DNA from: Thuidium tamariscinum | Lineage: Eukaryota > Streptophyta > Bryopsida > Hypnales > Thuidiaceae | Direction of reading: 5' to 3' | DNA length: 64,000 bases | NCBI GenBank assembly: GCA_947034885.2 | Contig: OX344753.2 | Coordinates: forward strand, 13,826,001-13,890,000 | Part shown: positions 51,725 to 64,000 of the stretch, one piece after another | How the letters are laid out: each line of letters begins with the position of its first letter | Position numbering within the stretch: position 1 is the stretch's first letter | Translations under genes and position numbers: made by a program | Notes under the pieces: generated by a model | Databases searched by the model: none | Told to the model about the DNA's origin: nothing | Seen by the model: the letters and a program-made list of their open reading frames with translations, nothing else

Positions 51725-54029
51725 AGTAAAAAAACTTAAAATTTTAATTATTTTGAGACCCCTCCCATCCCAATCTGATTTCTGATTTAAATATTAAATA
51801 TTAAATTTTTAAATTTCAGAAACTTCTGAATCTGGCCCCCACCCCACCCCCTCTTATAATTCTGAGAGGGTGCCTGGGCCTTCTTACAATCCATATGGGA
51901 TATCTCATATCCCGTACATGTATTAGTATCCCGTATCTGCACTCAGTATTCATACCCGTATCCATATCACATAGACATACCACGTATTTCATATCCAGTA
52001 TTTGTATCCGTATTTGTACTTGTATTTCGTACATGTATCAACGGCTGCTGATTTTCCTTAGGGGTAGGTGAGATTTTTTAATTTTCAAATCTGACGGTTC
52101 ACAATTTTTTCATGAGGTGGGGGGTCATGGAAATTGAAAACCAGGCATGTTGCCTCTTTTCGTCACATTGTCAAAGAATACTTATACTTGGTTCTAAAAT
52201 TAAATTAGTATTCCATTAATTTTGAGCTAGCAACTCTTAGTTTACCAAGAAAAGAATTTTCAAAGCAAATTTTCGAAGTGGACGAAAAGTTGTATTTAAA
52301 TATTTAATATAAACAATCATCTCCATAATTTTTTGTCCATATAATTTTCAAAATGACTTTCTACTACTTTATGGGGTAATCAAATTCAAATTACTTGCAT
52401 ATATGACCTTCATTAGACAGCTTATATTGTCTCCTACCTTGAAGTATGAAAGAGCCAATAGTATTAACAATAAATAACATCATTAGTTAATTTTCAGCTT
52501 TGGATACCAAATGATTGAACTATACCTTTTTGCAAACTAAAACTCTTTATAAGTTTCATTTCATTAATCCAAAATTCCAAATGGACTGATTTAAAGCCTC
52601 CCACATATGTATCATCTTGAAGAATCAATTTCAAATTTCAATTTTTTGAAAAAAAATTTAAAGAACTTTTTTGAATTGCCCAAGCTACAGGCCAAGTAAT
52701 GAAAATCATATATCATACTTGTAATAACTTTTTAACCATGTAGTCAACAGTTATAAAAATTGTTGGACCTTAAAGATACTCTTTGGGCACATGTGTGAAA
52801 ATTTCAAAAAAGAAGAATAAAAACTCTATGCATAGTAAATTCCTCAAATTGCTATGTTGCCAAGAAAAAAACTTGGTCCTTTAGGAATTAAACACATATA
52901 TATTTCAGAATGGGATGTTCACATCTTTGAAATGGGGATTCTAAAGTGCTTAATGATAAGCTTATTATAGTCAAAGCCGCCCCATAATCAATGATAGTTG
53001 GATACTTGGATTGAATTGATTGTTATTGGTTTTATTGTGTACATATAATAGAGAGAAGGAAAAATTCGTGAAGAAAAGTAGAGGTGGTAAAAAATTGGAA
53101 AATTCAATTTTATGTGCAACATAGATCCACTTTAGAAAAAAAAAACATGAATGAATCTACATAAAAGTATAGGATAATGGAAATACACCCCTTGTGACTT
53201 TTTATTTGTAAATATGGTGATCTTAAATACAATAATCAAGGTAAATAACTCCACATCAAGTACCCTTGTAACTCAAGTTTATCCCTTAAATTGTAAGAAG
53301 TGATCTCCTTGAAACTTTAAATCATCTTCTAATACAAGTAAATTGTGAATTGGCAATATACTAGTCATTTTTTGATGATTTGATTTATTTCTTGAATAGT
53401 GACAAAAACAATTTACATAAACAATCCAAGAAGTGAAAAATTAGATACAAAGATTTAGAATATATGGAAAAGATTTCAAGAACTTTAACTTTATAGATTG
53501 CAAGATAATGGGCTTAAGGTTAAGAAGAAATACTATTTTCTTAAAAACCATGCCGAAATGACTAACAACTATTTTGATCCTAGTTAGAATGTGATTTGAG
53601 AGCTAAAATTTATTTTCTTTGAACAATTGTATGCCATATTTTACGTATTACATATGTATCAAATTTGAAAAATTGTTGAGCATTTTTGCAAAAGATGTTG
53701 AAATTGTTGAGCTTCCTCAAAAGTTGAAGGTAACATAAACTTTGATTTAGGTGCTTGAATGAAAAAAATTACTAGGCGTAATACGTGTTTACACCTTGTG
53801 TCAAAATTTTGTAAACATCCAACCAAAATTGACTTCATATGAACTGCTATGTAGATTTTCAATTGTCTATTGAATAGACAATTGACTTGTAAAGATTCAT
53901 CTTATATTTTTTTCATAGTGTCAATCTTGGATTTGATATGTAAGACTTCGATTCACTTTTAAGTTCAAATCCCAGCATGATCAAACATTATCTAGAACAT
54001 TATAGTCTTTGAGAGTCCATATGTGATAT

Positions 54030-54032
<3 letters not shown>
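51725..54032. other. Intergenic DNA with element fragments
   Basis: 51830-52150 is GC-richer with several 'CCGTATCCATATCA / GTATCCCGTATCTG'-like runs. 52200-52890 contains a truncated TTAA-family element in reverse orientation, ending GGTCCTTTAGGAATTAA. No gene is supported. Confidence 0.45.

Positions 54033-54124
<92 letters not shown>
54033..54124. repeat. (AT)n microsatellite, about 46 repeats
   Basis: An uninterrupted AT dinucleotide tract is followed by a short TTTA-type run. It is likely to vary in length between individuals and to be hard to assemble exactly. Confidence 0.95.
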
Positions 54125-54128
<4 letters not shown>

Positions 54129-56293
54129 TTATTTATTTAGTTTTTCCTACATGATCCATAAAAAAGGTCTATTTAATGTTATATGGTCATAGTTTAAAGC
54201 AAATTGATAAACTTATCAAAAATTGGCTTTTTGATTAATTTAAAACAAATTCTAAAAAAGTCAAGTAAGGCCTAAGGGACTTTGTAGGCAGTCTACTATT
54301 TTACAATTTTTCAAAATTAAAATGTTAGAAGGTTTCAATTCATTACTAGGTCAAACTCATTATTTGATTTGACTATTTTAATTCCATGTAAGAGCTATAA
54401 ACAATTTGAATCTCTACATCTTGTAAGAACTTTTACTTAATTATTTTTCAACTCCTAAATAACGAAGTATTTTCTTAGAAGACAGGCTTGAATGTTCATA
54501 TAATCTCAATTTTTGGCATAATTGTTTTATAAAAAAATAAAAAAATAATTTTTCTAAGAATATTATTTATTCCAATCAATGTCTAGGAGCAAAAGGTATG
54601 CCACCAAAAATGCAAAATGGAGTTTGTAGGGCAATAAAAAAACCAAAAAAATCAAAATAAGATTCTAAATTTTTTATTTCTAACAAAAGGTATTTTTTAT
54701 ATAAGAAAAGATTCAAATTTTTCTACATGAGAAAGTTATGGAAAGTCTTGATTTTAGGGCAATCTAAGTTTTTTTCTCCAAAAATTAACTTTGAGGACTC
54801 ATCTTTTAATTCAATTTTTACAATTTTTCAACCAAAAAGTTCTACAAGGTTCAATTAATTTAATAAAGTAATCTCAATGTTGAAATTAGTGCATATTAAT
54901 TCCATCATAAATCAAGTGAATTCATTTTTTCCTAGGAATTCAACTCTATTCTTTAGTATAAGATTTTTTTAAATCAAAATTTGTAGTACAAAGATCATTA
55001 TTTAAGAAGATTCAAAGTCTTACAATCTAGTCATCCAAGATGAAAGAATATCCATTTTACTCACTTCCAACATAAAGATCTTGCAATCCACTTTGTCAAA
55101 GTTTTTGAAATTTCTTGCTGACAATTTCATACTAGTTTAGTACAACATCCTATTGATAGATATGCAACACAAACTAATTAGAAAAATTCATCACCTATTA
55201 TTTTTAATAAATATTACTTTAAACCATCAAAGTTGACTTAAAAAATTCACCAAAAATAGAATTTTGTTTTTTGAAATTGAAATTTGACATGCTTGAGTGA
55301 GATTGCATAAGGATGCAATGATAATCATGCAAGAAGACAAATTCCAATTTTTGTTTTATACTATGCATAAAAATTTGGAATGTCTCAAATTAGTAGTTTG
55401 GGAATGAATTGGATGTGACTGTAAATTCAACTTCTACAATCTAAAATAAAGAATCACAATTATAGTAGAATTGTTCCATTCAAAAAACTTTAATTTTAAA
55501 CCTTATAAATATAAGAATCTAGAATTGATTTAAGATACATCTATAATCGTAATTTTAAAATTTGTGATGTATTCATAAAGAGACAAAAAGAAAACTAAAT
55601 GTTAAAGAAAAATTTAAATATATGGTTGATACAAATCAAAGATCTATCAAAAAATTGAGAGCATCCACACCTTTGCATCCTTCTAGGATTGTCACTCTTC
55701 AAATGTATATAATAAGTGCTATAAAAATGTGAGCCCTTGCAATATTTTCTATCCATTCAATCCTAGTATGTCAAGCAATGGCCCTTGAAATCATTGTTGA
55801 TCCAAAATTTAGTTGGTTTGTCCTTTATTCTCCTTGATGAGTGGTCACTTGGTTGGTTGGACACTTGGATATTCTAAGCAATGGAGGAGATCAAGAATCA
55901 TGACAAATATTTAAAATATTCTTTAAAAATAGATGTAAACTTTACTATATCATATTCAGAGTATATGGGTACAAATGCCAAACATTAGAACCTCTCAAAA
56001 GTAATATTTCCAATAGTAATAACTTCTTTAATCCTTCAATACATGGCTAGAGAATATAGAAATCATCTTTTTTGGCATTATATGTCATCATCTACTTTTA
56101 AAATAATGCTTGTTGGAGGTCAAACTATTGTACATGCCCTACCCAGTTGTTCAAAAAAAACAAAAACAAAAACAAAACTATTGTACATGATCTTCCCTTC
56201 TTCTACAAAATTGAAAAGATGAACAATTGCACTTCTATCCTACATAAAAATATTTTTTGTCGTTTAGAAACCAAAAAATGGTGGTAGCATTAT
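54125..56293. other. AT-rich intergenic DNA, no gene seen
   Basis: 54480-54850 shares a GAGAAAGTTATGGAAAGTCTT block with TTAA-family interiors, so a decayed copy is probable. Otherwise no gene or element can be delimited. Confidence 0.45.
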
Positions 56294-57220
56294 TTAACTA
56301 CTAAAGGTTTTTGACTATGTTTTCACCAAAATTGCTCCAAAACTGTCATTTCTAAGACAACTACCAAATTTTAGAAAAAAAAACATTTTTGGAATAATTT
56401 AACCATAATATCTTTTTATGCACTAGTTCAAAAAGATATAGAAAAAAATTCAGAAAGTTTTGCCGTGTAGATTGCAAGATATTAGTATTTGAAGTTGCAA
56501 AAGTCCTTTTTTTACCAATGCAAAAATCCATGCAACTGCAATTCAAAAGGCCACATTTGTATTATTTTTTTTTCAAAATGATTGTTACTCTTTGAATTCA
56601 TTCTTCAATTCAAGTTGGATACATGCTTGACAATTTTCAAATGATTTGGAATTGTACAACATGTACAAAAGAAATAGTAAGCAGGAAGAAGTAGAGAATG
56701 ATTCAAAATACTAAAATGTTAACAATTTATTTGTTGAATTGAAAGATGCCAATCCCAATGGTTCAAATGTTGTAATAAACAATCTACATCCAATTTTTTA
56801 ATTTTTTTTCAAAAATATTGAAATTGAATAAAATAAAGGACTTCAAAGTTTTTTTAAAGTAGATAATCCATAACTACCCAGAAACTAAAATTCTTCACAA
56901 TTTTTGACTCATTAATTGAAATGGAATGATTAAAAGCTTTCCATGTATACATAAATCTATAAAACCAATTTCAAACTTTTATTTCCAAAAGAAAAGATTT
57001 TTTCTTATTTGCTTGAACTACCTGAGTTGAGAAACAAACAACATATTATGCAATAACTTTTCAACCATGTAGTCAAAAGACAAATTATTGGGCTTTGAAG
57101 ATACTCCTCATCCACACCTTCTATTAAAGTTTGGTTCCAAAACATCAAAATCTCTAGTCACATGTACCTGCCTAAAATCGCTATGTTGCCAAAATAGGCA
57201 CTTTGGTCCTTAAGGGTTAA
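56294..57220. mobile_element. TTAA-bounded element (927 bp), reverse orientation
   Basis: It begins TTAACTACTAAAGG and ends GGTCCTTAAGGGTTAA, with TTAA at both edges. The interior matches 18449-19391 along its length and is the reverse complement of the copy-1 type. It has no coding capacity. Confidence 0.72.
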
Positions 57221-57439
57221 AGGTTAAGATTATATTGATTGCCAAGTCCTAACATAGGCCACATAAAAAACATCAATAATGCAAATGACCATCCCTAATC
57301 TAATAACTTCACTAATGTAATGTAGTCAACTAATCCTCACCCTATGATTTTAGAAAGGTTCTATACTTCTATTGTAATGCAATGGCTTGCCATTAGTTCC
57401 AAACTATAAAAGGAATAAAATTAAGATAGTTTTACGATA

Positions 57440-58704
57440 GGAACCATGTTTGTCCTTTGGGGATGATAGTACTTGTAGTTACCTTTTGTTAGTTAGAGTG
57501 ACTCAGACCCAGTCAAAAAGAAGGCAAGGGAGGATTGACTCTCTTATTGTCCCATCAAAAGGTAAATGTAAAATTGCCCCCTATTTTGTGCCCTCTAAGT
57601 TTTATATTTTTTCACTATCCATAGCTAATTTGAGGTCTTCAATTACAAATATGAATTCAAATTTTTCAAATTTTATCATATGTGGCAAATGAAAAATGAG
57701 TGATTTCTCGAGGGATAAAAACAAGGCAATAAGGGGGTCAATCCTTTTAGTTGAAGTGAATTTGTCCCCATACTTGGCCATTCTAAGTCATTCCAAGGAT
57801 GCAAGTGAAAAAATATCCCCTATTTTATGCTTGATTAATTTACCTTGTACACTTCTCCTATTATACTTGGACCTCTAATTGCAAATATGAATTCAAAATT
57901 TGCAAATTTTATCATGCATGAAAAATAAAATATTTTAGCATTTTTCCAAGGGCCAAGTGAGGGAGTCAAGAGGTCTAGTTTACCTGGCCTTCAAAGTGGG
58001 CTAGGAAAAATTGATCCCTTATTGCAAGTACAGTGGAATTATCCAAAAACGTCCAAATAAGGAATTTAGCATAGTTGGAGGCAGCTTTTTCTAAAAATGA
58101 TATTTTTCTAGTATTAGTGAATGAAAATCATGAATGATTAAAAAAAATAAAAATTCGGATATAGTATGTAATTTCTACAAATTTTCAAAGTATTGGCTCT
58201 CTAGACCTGTGGAACCGTCCTATAGGTGCACCCAAAATTGAACCTTACGAAAATCAACACTTAGCTAACCAGATTTTCCTATGTGTTCTTCAATTGTGTC
58301 AACAAATTACAATCACATATGTGGCAAACACATTAAGGGAAGTCTACTGATGCATTTGGGTGAATCTACAATCCACTGCAAGGAGTAGGTGCAGGAATGG
58401 GTGTTTTGCCCTTACTACCCCAATTTCTTACCTCCAAAGAAAACATTAAATTTTTTAATTTGCCACATATGATAAAATTTGCAAATTCTGAACTCATATT
58501 TGAAATTAGAGGTTTCAAATTAGATGGGGAGGTGAAGAAATGCAAAATATATGCGACACAAAATTGGGGGAAATTTTTACACTTTTCTTTGGACAAGGGG
58601 ATAAGGCCTTAGGTAAATTGACCCCTCACTTAGCCCCTCGGAAAAACACTAGAATTTATTATTTTTCACAAATGATAAAGTTTGCAAATTTTGAATTCAA
58701 CATA
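57440..58704. repeat. Cluster of a roughly 250-bp dispersed repeat in both orientations
   Basis: Copies at about 57533-57715, 57730-57980, 58385-58610 and from 58612 on share, in either orientation, ATGATAAAATTTGCAAATTT, ATATTTGCAATTAGAGG and a run like ACTTAGAGGGGTCAA. Blocks at 58020-58240 recur at 63320-63490 (ATGAAAATCATGAAT, AATTTTCAAAGTA). The short frames here are by-products. Confidence 0.65.
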
Positions 58705-58977
58705 AGGTGGATACACCTAAAAGCGCACTTGACCTTAAATCGCCATCTACAATTTATGTACATTTTTGAAATCAATTATATATACAAATTGTAGATGGAG
58801 CTTTCAAAGACTAGCTTTGACCCTTCATGACTTTTACAGACTATATCCAAATGTTTCATTCTTTGGTCCATTGGAACATGCTCTCACTTTCCAACAAGAC
58901 TATATGAAAATCTGAACAATCTAATAATAGTAACTAGGTATAGTACCAATTTGTAGCACTTTTGGATGTACCTACCT
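58705..58977. mobile_element. TA-flanked MITE, AGGTAGG family, copy D, nested in another repeat
   Basis: The ends AGGTGGATACACCTAAAAGC and CACTTTTGGATGTACCTACCT are inverted, with TA on both sides (58703-04, 58978-79). It lies inside a copy of the 250-bp repeat: left flank TGAATTCAACA-TA, right flank TA-TTTGCAATCAAAGG. The uninterrupted version is at 63800-63825. Confidence 0.78.
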
Positions 58978-58979
58978 TA

Positions 58980-60724
58980 TTTGCAATCAAAGGTTACAAA
59001 TTCGTTACAATAAGTGTCCATGGTAAATTAATAAAGCACACAATAGGTGACTTTTTTTTGCTTGTACTCTTGGAATGACTTAGAAGGGTTGAATGAGGGG
59101 TCAAGGTGAATTGGCCCCCTCCCTTGGTCACACCAAGTCGTTCTACGGGTGTAAGTAAAAATAAAAGCCCCCTATGTTGTGCTTGATTAATTTACCTAGT
59201 GCACCTCTCCTAGCTAATTTGGAGCCCCTAATTGCAAATATGAAATCAGAATTTGTAAACTTTATCATTTTTGAAAAACAAAAAATTTCAGCATTTTTTC
59301 AAGTGGTTGAGTGAGGGGTTAGTTCACCCTAGCTAAGTAAGGAGGCTAGTTCACCCTGACCAAAATAAGGGGGCCAATTTTCCTTGGCATTTTCTTTTTT
59401 TGCATTTTTTATGAAGTGCCAAAATGGCAATATAATATAAAATGTTATAGTCAGGTGCTCCAACTTTTGGATAGAAAATATCACATTAGCACATATCACA
59501 TGTCTATGATTTTGTTTTCATCCAAAAATAGATGATTTCATTCTTAATTTAGATTTTTTTGGTGATATTTCATGGTTATTTGCCATATTTTAGCCAAATT
59601 ATAAATTTTTGGTGCAATCTGGCGCTACAGAGTAGAAAGCCAAAACGAAAAGCCCTACAAGTCCCTGGCCCTCAAAGGTGAGTGAGGAACTGAGGATAGC
59701 TCCTGTTCAACGTCAGCTGCGCCATGCGAATTTACCCATATCCCCATGACTCCATGAGGCAGTCCCAAGTCAGAAACAGAATCGGGAAGGTACAGTGAAA
59801 CTGATTGCTTTCTTTTCTGTTCGGAATCATTGATTGAACAGATAAGTAGTTCTCTATGTATTAGTTATTTTGGGACTGCCCTTTTAAATATTCTCCAGGG
59901 GTTGCTTCTATCTAACCGGATGAATATAGAAATGGGAGAGACTCAGAGACTAAATGTACCATACGCAACCGCCAAGTGGAGCGATATGACTGTCTATCAA
60001 ATGCAAAAGTTTCCACAGCCAGCCTGGTAAAGTAAAAATAGAATGGCTATATTCATCCTTCGCAAGTAATATATATTAGATGGCACAGTTGGAGCCACTC
60101 ACAAGACAGAGTCTCGATTGCAGCATATTCAAGCGCAGATTTTGTTCTACCAAGTCACATCAAATATGATCAGAATAGGTGAGCTACAGCTGCACATTAC
60201 TGTCGACTGGCGTCATAGATATGCTTATTAATACACAGAAAGATTCAAACTAACTTATACTCTTGTATGCTTCCTAATGTAAGTGAAAACTCGGATTCAT
60301 GGCAGTACGCAATTCAGAGATGAGGAGTACAAAAAAAGATTGTAATTCATGTATGCACAATTAAAAATAACACAAAAAATGGTTCATCAGCATCCACAAG
60401 TTTGTACATGGAACATAAAAATCTTGGTCAGGTAAACCAACGATTGAGAAGTAACTTACTGTCGGGAAAAATGTGTACACTCTAAAAACATGGGTTCTTC
60501 GGGAAGCAATTACAGGTATGTACTAGATGGGAGGAACCCTAACTGGAAAAGACTCCATGCCTCTCGATCAGCTGCAAAATCTTCAAGATTAGTCTATCAC
60601 CTACTCTTTCCTTTCTCTAGGATAAGAAAGCAGAAATTGACGAACTAAGCTCATTTTTGGTACAAAAGACTCCTTCGGTGTGAATGGATGTGGAAGAAAT
60701 GAAATCATCGTTCTCAATGTGAAG
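58980..60724. other. Repeat remnants, then the 3' flank of the F-box-like gene
   Basis: 58980-59345 continues the 250-bp repeat family. 59400-59560 carries the dispersed repeat of 22975-23150. From about 59600 the DNA becomes non-repetitive and richer, as expected near a gene end. The minus-strand gene stops at 60725, so 3'UTR and terminator lie here. The + strand frame at 59830-60030 is not supported as a gene. Confidence 0.45.
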
Positions 60725-62693
60725 TCAGGATAGCATGGACATTTCAAAGTTGGTGAACTTGTGGATCAAACCTTCACCGCCGCAGTGGGAATACTGGGGG
60801 CTCGTGAAGGAGTTCGTGATCTTGGCTACTTCCGCGATAGCCTCGGCCATCTCTTCATCTGTGAGTTCTTCCTCTTCGTCATCACTATCACTGTCCTCGG
60901 TCCAGCATCCGCCTGGAAAAATATTCAATTGTCAGAGAGTGTTCTGCGTCCAGAAACCACCTCTACGATACGAGACTAACTTCCATGAAGGCCACAGTCA
61001 GAGCATTCAAGACCGACGTTCATAGCCTGTACCAAACTCAGAAATAGAAACACAGTAAACTAGCTTGCTAAATCAATTCTGTGCATCAGAGACAAGGCTC
61101 TCAGAATTGATCGAGGAATGGAAATTGCCAAAACATAAGACCAGGGGAAGAATCTCTAAAAGGGAAGGTAATCCAAGCCCGTAAAAATGAATACCTGTCG
61201 AACAAACAACGTCGGCGAAGTCTGTTTCTCCAGTAAACGGGAAATTGACAGGAGTGCCTAAGCCGGGCTTTGAGTGGCGTATGATAAAGTCACCATCCAA
61301 GCTGCGCCGCAAGATTCCGTCGACACCAGCCACAGTTACACCGGCCATTTCCTCCGGCACTCCTCCGTTCTCCTCAATAAGCTTCAGGACCAATCTTTTC
61401 GGTACCACAGCGATAACACCAGAGGTTGTTACATTAGCACCTACTTCATAGCCATTGCGGAAAACCTCGAATGCGGTATCATCGTCGTGTATGATACAGC
61501 TCGTTCGCAAGACGGCACTCTGAATACCTCGATAGGTCAGAACCAAATCATTGTGGCCAGTTCCTTTCACGATTTCTCGAAGTTTGGCTTGCTCGTTGCA
61601 ATTAGTTCTGCCTTGGAAGAAAAGAGAAAACCTGCAAGATGAACACAAAGAGACTGAGAAATTTTCCTAAATAGGAAAAAATATAGATCGGAAAAATGCA
61701 CCGACAATTCTCTTCCTCCGTGACGCACGCAAACCACAGCGTCCGTTGCAATCAAAGATACTTTTCACACAAAACAAGGACTTAAATTGAACACGACAAG
61801 TTCAGGAAAAAGACTAGTAACCGGCACAAGAAACCTACGGGTCTACGATGGTAACGTCCCCGGTGAAATGCAGATTTGTGAATGAATCGAGTTGAGCAAC
61901 ATGCAATGAACCAGTAACTGCAGCCTTGACGTTCGAGAGCCAATTTTCATGCTCAACGGACTTAACAAAACCCTTTTCCGCTGCTCTCCAGGACCAAAGG
62001 GCATCCCTGGCACAAAGCGCATGATAGTGCTTGTTTACCTGCAAAATACAGGAAAAAACGGTTAATCAACCAAGTTCTCCATAACGCTAATATATTGATT
62101 GACAGCAACGTACAAACTAATACAACTCAACGAGTTTTTCGTAGCTGCCATGTAGCAAAAATATGTATGGACAGTATTCCACGAACGCAACAGTACTTTT
62201 CTAATACAAGAGACATGTGGAGAAAGGCAATTACAATTACGCGAACGACCTCCTAAATTAAACGGAGAAAGTTCTAAATTTTAGAAAAAGAGAAATCACA
62301 GAAACTCCTCAAAAAGCATAGAGCTCCATTGGAATTTCTCCATCATCTCCAATACGGAAGTTAAAGAATCACCTGAGCAAGCCGGCAGAGGTCGGACATA
62401 GGCAACAACTGAGCGACGCGTTCGAGAAGGGGAAACTCCAACGTCTCCCATCCTCCTAAAAATTTTCGGGAAAGCTCGCACTGCTCGCCATCTTTGGTCG
62501 GAGTTCCAGGGCCAAACGCATTGAGATCAGCTTCTTGACTCCTATTCTCTGTTTCTGTCCTCTCCATGCTTCGCGCTCGCACATCAGAAGAACACATCCT
62601 CTTGCTTCGAGGACCTTCGTCACAACAAGAGTCTATAATCCGAGCGTTATTCGAACTCACCGAGCTCTCCGTCAAGATAGGCATATTTTTCAC
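60725..62693 (-). CDS. F-box-like protein with unrecognised C-terminal region, 381 aa, four exons
   Basis: Exons: 62693-62373, 62038-61839, 61631-61195 and 60912-60725. All junctions are GT-AG (CAG|GTGATT, TTTTGCAG|GTA, CC|GTAGGT, TTGCAG|G, ACAG|GTATTC, TTCCAG|GC) and phases 0, 2 and 1 match to give one 1146-nt frame. Residues 85-130 (LEFPLLERVAQLLPMSDLCR, then LAQVNKHYHALCARDALW across intron 1) fit an F-box, suggesting a substrate adaptor of an SCF ubiquitin ligase. Residues 150-320 form a probably folded domain I cannot assign; it includes FTGDVTIVDPRFSLFFQG and GIQSAVLRTSCIIHDDDTAF. The tail has an acidic stretch (DSDSDDEEEE). The first 80 residues look disordered. The match to an F-box is by pattern only. 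Confidence 0.72.
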
Positions 62694-63300
62694 ACCTCGG
62701 GAAACGAACAGAATGCTAAAAGCTAAAATCGAATACTAAAATTTTTTAAAAAAACAAGAAACGCTTCCACTCACTCAATTCCCTCTCACGAAAATGTCTG
62801 ACTTCGCCACGCTCTCAACCAAAACAAGATAAACTAAAAACTCTCGAAAACGCTCAATCCACTTCCACAACGGCACGAATAAATCTCTTGATATTGCAAA
62901 CTGACTAAAATTTCCACAAAACGGCAAATCGCCCTACCACCGTCCAAGCTAGCTCCGTCCACGACAACACCAAAATCAAAGCAACGTCAAACTCAGCAGC
63001 AGCGAGCACACTCGCAGCATGTTCAATGTGATTGTCTGAGGAAAGTCTTCCGTGAGGCTGACTATGTAGCACGAGGTCGAGCCAGGTGATGCAGGAGAAC
63101 TGGGAATTGCAAATGTGAAGTGCAGGACGGACTGCAGGGAGAGTACTGGGAACTTATTACTCTTCTGCCACGCTAATAAGTGTACAGCAGCAGCTGCAGC
63201 AGTGCCGGATTTTGAAGGGTGCAGTGCCCTTCACCTTGCAAAACGGCTCAGTCTAATTAGACCGCACCTAAAAATGGAACACTCCTGAAATGAAAACCAA
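62694..63300 (-). promoter_or_regulatory. Upstream region of the F-box-like gene
   Basis: Gene-island composition extends from the start codon to about 63.25 kb, with a CAG-rich patch near 63186-63205, before repeats resume. Promoter and leader functions are inferred from position. No core element was identified with confidence. Confidence 0.45.
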
Positions 63301-64000
63301 CCCATAAGGTAGGAACACCCATAACCGTCAAAATAAGCAATTCAGTAGAGTTGAAGGTATCTTTTTCTAGAAAAAAAATTTCACAGTATTAGCAACTGAA
63401 AATCATGAATTTAAAAAAAAAATAGAATTTTTGGACAAGTCATCTAATTTTTGTGAATTTTCAAAGTAGAGCTCACTAGGGCACCCTATACCGCACTCTA
63501 GTAAATTTACCTTGATTCTCACAACAAAATTTAAAAAATTCAGAGTTTACCAATCAAAATTAAGAGTGAGTGACAATTTGGAGGTACTCTTGAAGACGTT
63601 TTAAGGGTACTCTACTTGTCTGTTATGGGTGCAGTAATGGTTATGGATTTTGCTACCTTACTTTGGAAGGGAGACCCAATAGGGAGGGTACCCAAAATGG
63701 TGGGCATTGGAAGGAGGCTGGGTGAATTGACCCCCTTTTTCCACCTCTTGGGAAAATGTTGAGATTTTTATTTTCCACACATGATAGAATTTGTAAATTT
63801 TGAATTCATATTTGCAATTAGAGGTCCCAAATTAGCGAGGTTAGGTGTAAGAGATAAAATTTTAAGTACAAAATAGGGGATTCTTTTTTTTGACTTACAC
63901 CCTTGAAATGACTTGGAGAAACTAGGTGATGGGGCTAATTCACCCTGACTTGGAAGGACAAGCATAAGGTGGGGTCGGGGGTCATTTTGGGTAGTGAATG
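63301..64000. repeat. Repeat block shared with 57.4-59.4 kb
   Basis: 63303-63500 resembles 58020-58240. 63655-63965 is a copy of the 250-bp repeat with ATGATAGAATTTGTAAATTT, TTCATATTTGCAATTAGAGG and CCTTGAAATGACTTGGAGA. It holds the empty version of the site occupied by MITE copy D. The window ends inside the repeat region. Confidence 0.65.

Noticed and set aside
53940-53985. GTTCAAATCCC motif as a tRNA B box
   Set aside because: No stem pairs around the loop and no acceptor or D arm can be drawn.

Overview
This is a nuclear window from a plant, most likely an early-diverging land plant such as a bryophyte. The genes are plant-type and intron-containing: a RAC/ROP small GTPase, a PRT1-type double-RING/ZZ protein, a TTP-type CCCH zinc-finger protein and an F-box-like protein. 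They sit as GC-richer islands in long, very AT-rich intergenic DNA full of short non-coding inverted-repeat elements. I see no bacterial operon, organellar block, virus or CRISPR array. The species cannot be fixed from the sequence alone.

Layout. 1-9 kb: AT-rich repeats, including a 927-bp TTAA-bounded element and a 1-kb foldback. 9-12.5 kb: the ROP gene on the + strand, seven exons, 196 aa, all splice phases consistent. 12.5-24 kb: repeats, including an element inserted into a 21-bp tandem repeat and several MITE families. 24-28 kb: a non-repetitive stretch that may hold a minus-strand transcript, then the upstream region of the + strand PRT1-like gene (28044-29959). That gene converges on the minus-strand CCCH zinc-finger gene (31555-33396, three exons, 406 aa). 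33.4-35.2 kb: its upstream region, with degenerate tandem repeats. 35.2-60.7 kb: gene-poor repeat territory with more TTAA-bounded elements, a 94-bp tandem array, a tRNA-like cloverleaf and a long (AT)n tract. 60.7-62.7 kb: the minus-strand F-box-like gene, four exons, 381 aa. The last 1.3 kb is its upstream region and more repeats.

The four genes do not form a pathway. Three of them point to regulatory roles: ROP in polarity signalling, PRT1-like in N-degron ubiquitination, and CCCH in mRNA control. The F-box-like protein would fit SCF ubiquitin ligases, but its larger C-terminal part is unrecognised.

The most interesting material is in the repeats. One family of about 250-940 bp is bounded on both sides by TTAA and starts CCCCTAA; one copy interrupts a short tandem repeat in a way that shows TTAA to be the duplicated target. 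That is piggyBac-like behaviour, which is uncommon in plants. A second family duplicates TA, and one copy is nested in another repeat whose uninterrupted version is also in the window.
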